From: Lunularia cruciata
Lineage: Eukaryota > Streptophyta > Marchantiopsida > Lunulariales > Lunulariaceae
Length of the DNA stretch: 64,000 nucleotides
Reading direction: 5' to 3'
NCBI GenBank assembly: GCA_948567375.1
Contig: OX419759.1
Span: forward strand, 21,544,744-21,608,743
Shown here: one piece after another, positions 61,020 through 64,000 of the stretch
Layout of the letters: every line of letters starts with the position of its first letter
How positions within the stretch are numbered: position 1 is the first letter of the stretch
Program-made: the position numbers and the translations under genes
Notes under the pieces: generated by a model
What the model saw: only the letters and a program-made list of their open reading frames with translations
Told to the model about the DNA's origin: nothing
Databases searched by the model: none

Positions 61020-61432
61020 TGTAAAAGACCGAAACCAAGGAGAGAAATAGGAGAATGGAAACTCACATTGGGACACTTGAATGAGGGAAAACTCCGAATG
61101 CCTAGCATGAGCTTTGGCCTTGGTATTTATAGGTAGCATACAAGACCTTTGAAGCTTCTCAAGAAGCTTCCTTGAGCCGCTTTCTTGGAGTGCAAGTCAA
61201 GTTAACTAGGAAGCTTCTCAAGAAGCTTCCTTCTAGAAGCCACCTACTTGGCGTGCAAGCTAAGCTAGTTAGAAGCTTCCTTCTAGAAGCTACCTGCTTA
61301 GGGCGCAAGTTAACTAGTTGGGAAGCTTCCTAAGAAGCTTCTTAGATGCTTCTAGAATATTCTAGGCTATTTTGGCTTATTCTCTACTTCGTAAGCCCGA
61401 CTAACTTCGTCACTAAACTCCATATTGTTACA
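61020..61432 (-). mobile_element. Element D 3' LTR
   Basis: 413 bp, TGTAAC...TTTACA on the minus strand, next to the polypurine tract GGCGGGGGAA. Compared with element A it lacks about ten bases in the GAA/TTC array near 61270. Confidence 0.93.
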
Positions 61433-64000
61433 TATTCCCCCGCCGCTAGTTGGTGACGTCCTCGTCGCCAGTGAAGCTTCAAATTCCTTGATGGCCATTT
61501 GTGCATTCTGGAGGTGAGAAAGAGGTTCCCATGTGGCATCATGAAGGGGATACCCTTTCCAAAGGACCTTGTCCTCCGTGTGTTGGCGACGGCCTCGTTG
61601 AATATGGCGACGCGCAAGGATACGATCAACTTCGTACTCCTCATGATCATTGATAGGGATAGGAAGAGGGGGAGGTTGGACTCGAGAGGAAAAGGAAGAA
61701 GGGTTAGGAACAAAGGGTTTCAACTTGGAAACATGAAAGACATGATGGATACGCATGTGACAAGGTAAGGCAAGACGATAAGCAACAAGAGAGATAATAT
61801 GGGTGATATCAAAGGGTCTTATCCAATTAGGAGCAAGTTTACGAACTTGGGTATCAAGTGGGAGAGGGAGGTTACTAGAGGATAGCATGACTTTATCACC
61901 AACTTCAAAGGTGAGATCACGACGATGATGGTCTGCATATTGTTTTTGGCGATTCTGAGCAACAAGGAGGTGAGACTTGGCTTGTTGGAGAGAGCGGTAT
62001 ATAGTGGTCAAGAATGTAGAAGTATGAGGAACCTGAGAGGGAGGGGGAGCAAGAAGAGAATCTGGAACAAGCGGATCTTGGCCAAAATTGAGAAAGAAGG
62101 GAGAAAATCCAGTGCTTGCCTGTTTGGAGTTGTTGTAGGCAAATTCTGCAGCTGCAAGACATTCCTCCCAGTTGGTATGGTGGACATTGACAAAGGCCCG
62201 CAACATATCCTCCAATGTACGATTGGCGCGTTCAGTTTGTCCATCAGTTTGAGGATGATAGGCCGTGGACAAAGCAAGCTTGGTGCCGAGTATCTGAAAG
62301 AGTGCTTGCCAAAACTTCCCGGTAAAGCAAGGATCACGGTCGGAGATGAGTATGCGTGGCATGCCATGATGCTTGAAGACATTGTCAAAGTAGATTTGTG
62401 CTAAGGTTGGAGCATCCACGGTATCACAAGTTGGTGCCAAGTGGATTTGCTTACTAAGCTTATCCACAAACACCACGATGGCGGTGTGTCCTTGTTTTGT
62501 CTTTGGCAAGGATGTGATGAGATCCAAGCTCACATGCTCCCAACGAGCGGATGGAATGGCGAGTGGTTGAAGGAGTCCACTCGGCTTCTGGTTGCTGGCC
62601 TTGTTCCGTTGGCAACTCTCACATGATCGGACAAAGCCTCGAACATCTCGTGTCATGTTGGGCCACCACCATTGGCGTTGGAGGGTGCCCAAGGTCTTGT
62701 CCACTCCCATGTGACCAGCTATTGGTAAATCATGGGCTTCTTGAAGGCGCACAAGTTGAAGATCACCTTTGGCTGGAACATAGATCTGGTCTGCATGGAA
62801 TAAAAGGCCTTCCTTGAAGGAGAAGGTGTTGTACTCCTTGTCACATGCTGTCAGACGACCGTGTACCATTTGGAAGAAGGGATCTTGTCGTAGAGCTGAT
62901 TGAAACTCATTGTGGACCTTAGGGTCAATGGACACCGTTGTAATAGCCGCCGTGATGAAAGGAAGATCCTTCAAATCAGGTCGTTGTGATAGAGCATCGG
63001 GAATGACATGGAACCGACCTGGTTTGTACTCAAGTTTGATGTCAAACAATTGGAGTTGCTCTTCCCATCGATGATGCCGGCTCTTCATGTGCTCCAAGTG
63101 TAAGGTCTGCAACAATGGCTTGTGATCAGTTTGCATGATCACTTGTTTCCCCAACAGATAATGCCTCCATACCTTGGTGGCATATACCATTGCAAGTTGT
63201 TCCCGATCTCGAGCAAAGTAATTTCTTTCCGCTGTATTTAGTCGGCGAGACACAAAGGCAATTGGATGTAGTCCATCTGGAAATTCTTGTTGCAACACAG
63301 CTCCAATTGCAAAGTTAGAAGCATCAAAATCAACCACACAAGGTAGTTGAGGATCATATGGTTGAAGAATAGGTCTTGAAGACACCATATGCTTTAACTT
63401 CTGGAATGCTTCTTCATGCTTGGTGGTCCACTGGAAGCTCGAGTTCTTTCCCAAGAGGTCAGTCAATGGTGCAGCCACGTGAGCATAATAGTGGATGAAC
63501 CGTCGGTAAAAACTGGCCAGTCCATTGAATGCTCGTACTTCTGTAGCATCCTTCGGGGTAGGCCAATCAGTAATGGCCTTGATCTTCTCTTCTTCCATCT
63601 TGATCCCCTCTGATGAGATCTTATGACCCAAGAAGGTAACCTCCTTCTGCCAAAAAGCACACTTTGACTTCTTGCAGTAAAATTTCCACTGTCGTAGTCG
63701 TCTTAGGACTTCTTGCACATGATTCACATGTTCTGCCTTTGTCCTACTATAGATTAAGATATCATCTAAGAACACCACCACGGACCGATCCAATAGTCCC
63801 TCCAACACTCGATGCATCTGATCCATGAAGACTGTTGGAGCATTAGTGAGTCCGAAAGGTAGAACTCTCCACTCAAAATGTCCATACCTTGTGCGAATAG
63901 CAGTCTTTTGCACGTCCTCTCCTTCAATAGGAATTTGCCAATAGCCGCTACGAAGATCCAGCTTGGAAAAGTAGTGTGCTCCACTTAGTTGATCAAGCAG
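61367..64000 (-). CDS. Element D pol (partial): RT, RNase H, integrase, chromodomain
   Basis: Open from the window end to a stop at 61367, at least 848 codons from the Met at 63913. The reverse transcriptase catalytic [11 protein letters not shown] is near 63770. RNase H shows VDFDAS and TDHKPLL. The integrase has a zinc-binding region before SCESCQRNKA, then ISDRD and DGQTERANRTLED, with the catalytic Glu (62231-62233) intact. The C-terminal chromodomain (EEYEVDRILARRHI, then VLWKGYPLHDATWEP) would guide insertion to marked chromatin. The frame reads through the polypurine tract and ends 65 bases inside the LTR. Gag, protease and 5' LTR lie beyond the window. Confidence 0.93.
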   Translation of the reverse strand: MLDQLSGAHYFSKLDLRSGYWQIPIEGEDVQKTAIRTRYGHFEWRVLPFGLTNAPTVFMDQMHRVLEGLLDRSVVVFLDDILIYSRTKAEHVNHVQEVLRRLRQWKFYCKKSKCAFWQKEVTFLGHKISSEGIKMEEEKIKAITDWPTPKDATEVRAFNGLASFYRRFIHYYAHVAAPLTDLLGKNSSFQWTTKHEEAFQKLKHMVSSRPILQPYDPQLPCVVDFDASNFAIGAVLQQEFPDGLHPIAFVSRRLNTAERNYFARDREQLAMVYATKVWRHYLLGKQVIMQTDHKPLLQTLHLEHMKSRHHRWEEQLQLFDIKLEYKPGRFHVIPDALSQRPDLKDLPFITAAITTVSIDPKVHNEFQSALRQDPFFQMVHGRLTACDKEYNTFSFKEGLLFHADQIYVPAKGDLQLVRLQEAHDLPIAGHMGVDKTLGTLQRQWWWPNMTRDVRGFVRSCESCQRNKASNQKPSGLLQPLAIPSARWEHVSLDLITSLPKTKQGHTAIVVFVDKLSKQIHLAPTCDTVDAPTLAQIYFDNVFKHHGMPRILISDRDPCFTGKFWQALFQILGTKLALSTAYHPQTDGQTERANRTLEDMLRAFVNVHHTNWEECLAAAEFAYNNSKQASTGFSPFFLNFGQDPLVPDSLLAPPPSQVPHTSTFLTTIYRSLQQAKSHLLVAQNRQKQYADHHRRDLTFEVGDKVMLSSSNLPLPLDTQVRKLAPNWIRPFDITHIISLVAYRLALPCHMRIHHVFHVSKLKPFVPNPSSFSSRVQPPPLPIPINDHEEYEVDRILARRHIQRGRRQHTEDKVLWKGYPLHDATWEPLSHLQNAQMAIKEFEASLATRTSPTSGGGICNNMEFSDEVSRAYEVENKPK

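Larger units (their letters stand above)
61020..64000 (-). mobile_element. Element D: chromovirus with open pol, cut by the window end
   Basis: Inserted in element C in the opposite orientation. The 3' LTR is at 61020-61432; the 5-bp flank ATTCC (61015-61019) would be one copy of the target duplication. It is closely related to element A but lacks that element's disabling changes in the part that is visible. Confidence 0.9.

Noticed and set aside
1-64000. CRISPR arrays, rRNA genes or bacterial operons
   Set aside because: No regular repeat-spacer pattern, no rRNA landmarks, and the gene and transposon content is that of a plant nucleus.

Overview
The window reads as nuclear DNA of a land plant or close streptophyte relative. 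It has Ty3/gypsy chromoviruses primed by initiator tRNA-Met, a PIF/Harbinger transposase, a mitochondrial complex I gene with a plant-style presequence, and long AT-rich spacers. The lineage cannot be fixed from sequence alone; a seed-free plant is my guess. About half of the window is transposon DNA in nested layers. The only intact host gene I can defend is NDUFV1, the 51 kDa NADH-binding subunit of complex I, at 42826-44265 (+).

Layout. 1-5344: nested relics of LTR elements, with pieces of two gypsy families. 7142-7715: tandem repeat with alternating units. 8039-9489 (-): dead second NDUFV1 copy. 9720-15300: AT-rich, no gene seen. 15312-16616 (+): decayed reading frame of unknown function. 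17171-17905: LTR-like piece and a 156-bp tandem duplication. 18175-26406 (-): decayed spliced gene of unknown function, split by a chromovirus (element A, 18891-24532, 5-bp target duplication). 26460-27050: GC-rich degenerate minisatellite. 28268-40093 (-): PIF/Harbinger transposase gene, split by a 10.6-kb gypsy element (element B, 29099-39700). 41069-41787: tandem repeats. 42826-44265: NDUFV1. 46380-49010: cluster of long direct repeats. 54760-55330: 287-bp tandem duplication. 59195-61019 (+): decayed chromovirus (element C), cut by another chromovirus (element D, 61020-64000, -) that runs off the window with an open pol.

The standout is element B. Between its protease and reverse transcriptase it carries a cytosine-C5 DNA methyltransferase domain with motifs I, IV (PCQ), VI (ENV), VIII and IX-X in order. 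A PHD-type zinc finger ends its integrase. It thus joins a methylation writer and a putative histone reader in one retrotransposon. Retrotransposon-borne methyltransferases have been reported in dinoflagellates and a charophyte alga; the PHD pairing and a land-plant-like setting look new to me. The copy is dead: 17 in-frame stops, all explicable as C-to-T changes at CAG, CGA or CAA codons, with almost no frameshifts. This suggests it was itself methylated and then decayed by deamination.

Element A shows the opposite clock: its two LTRs differ at about one base, yet its coding region has seven stops, a frameshift and a lost integrase glutamate. It may have been mobilised as an already defective template. 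The chromoviral LTRs carry GAA/TTC arrays matching heat-shock elements.
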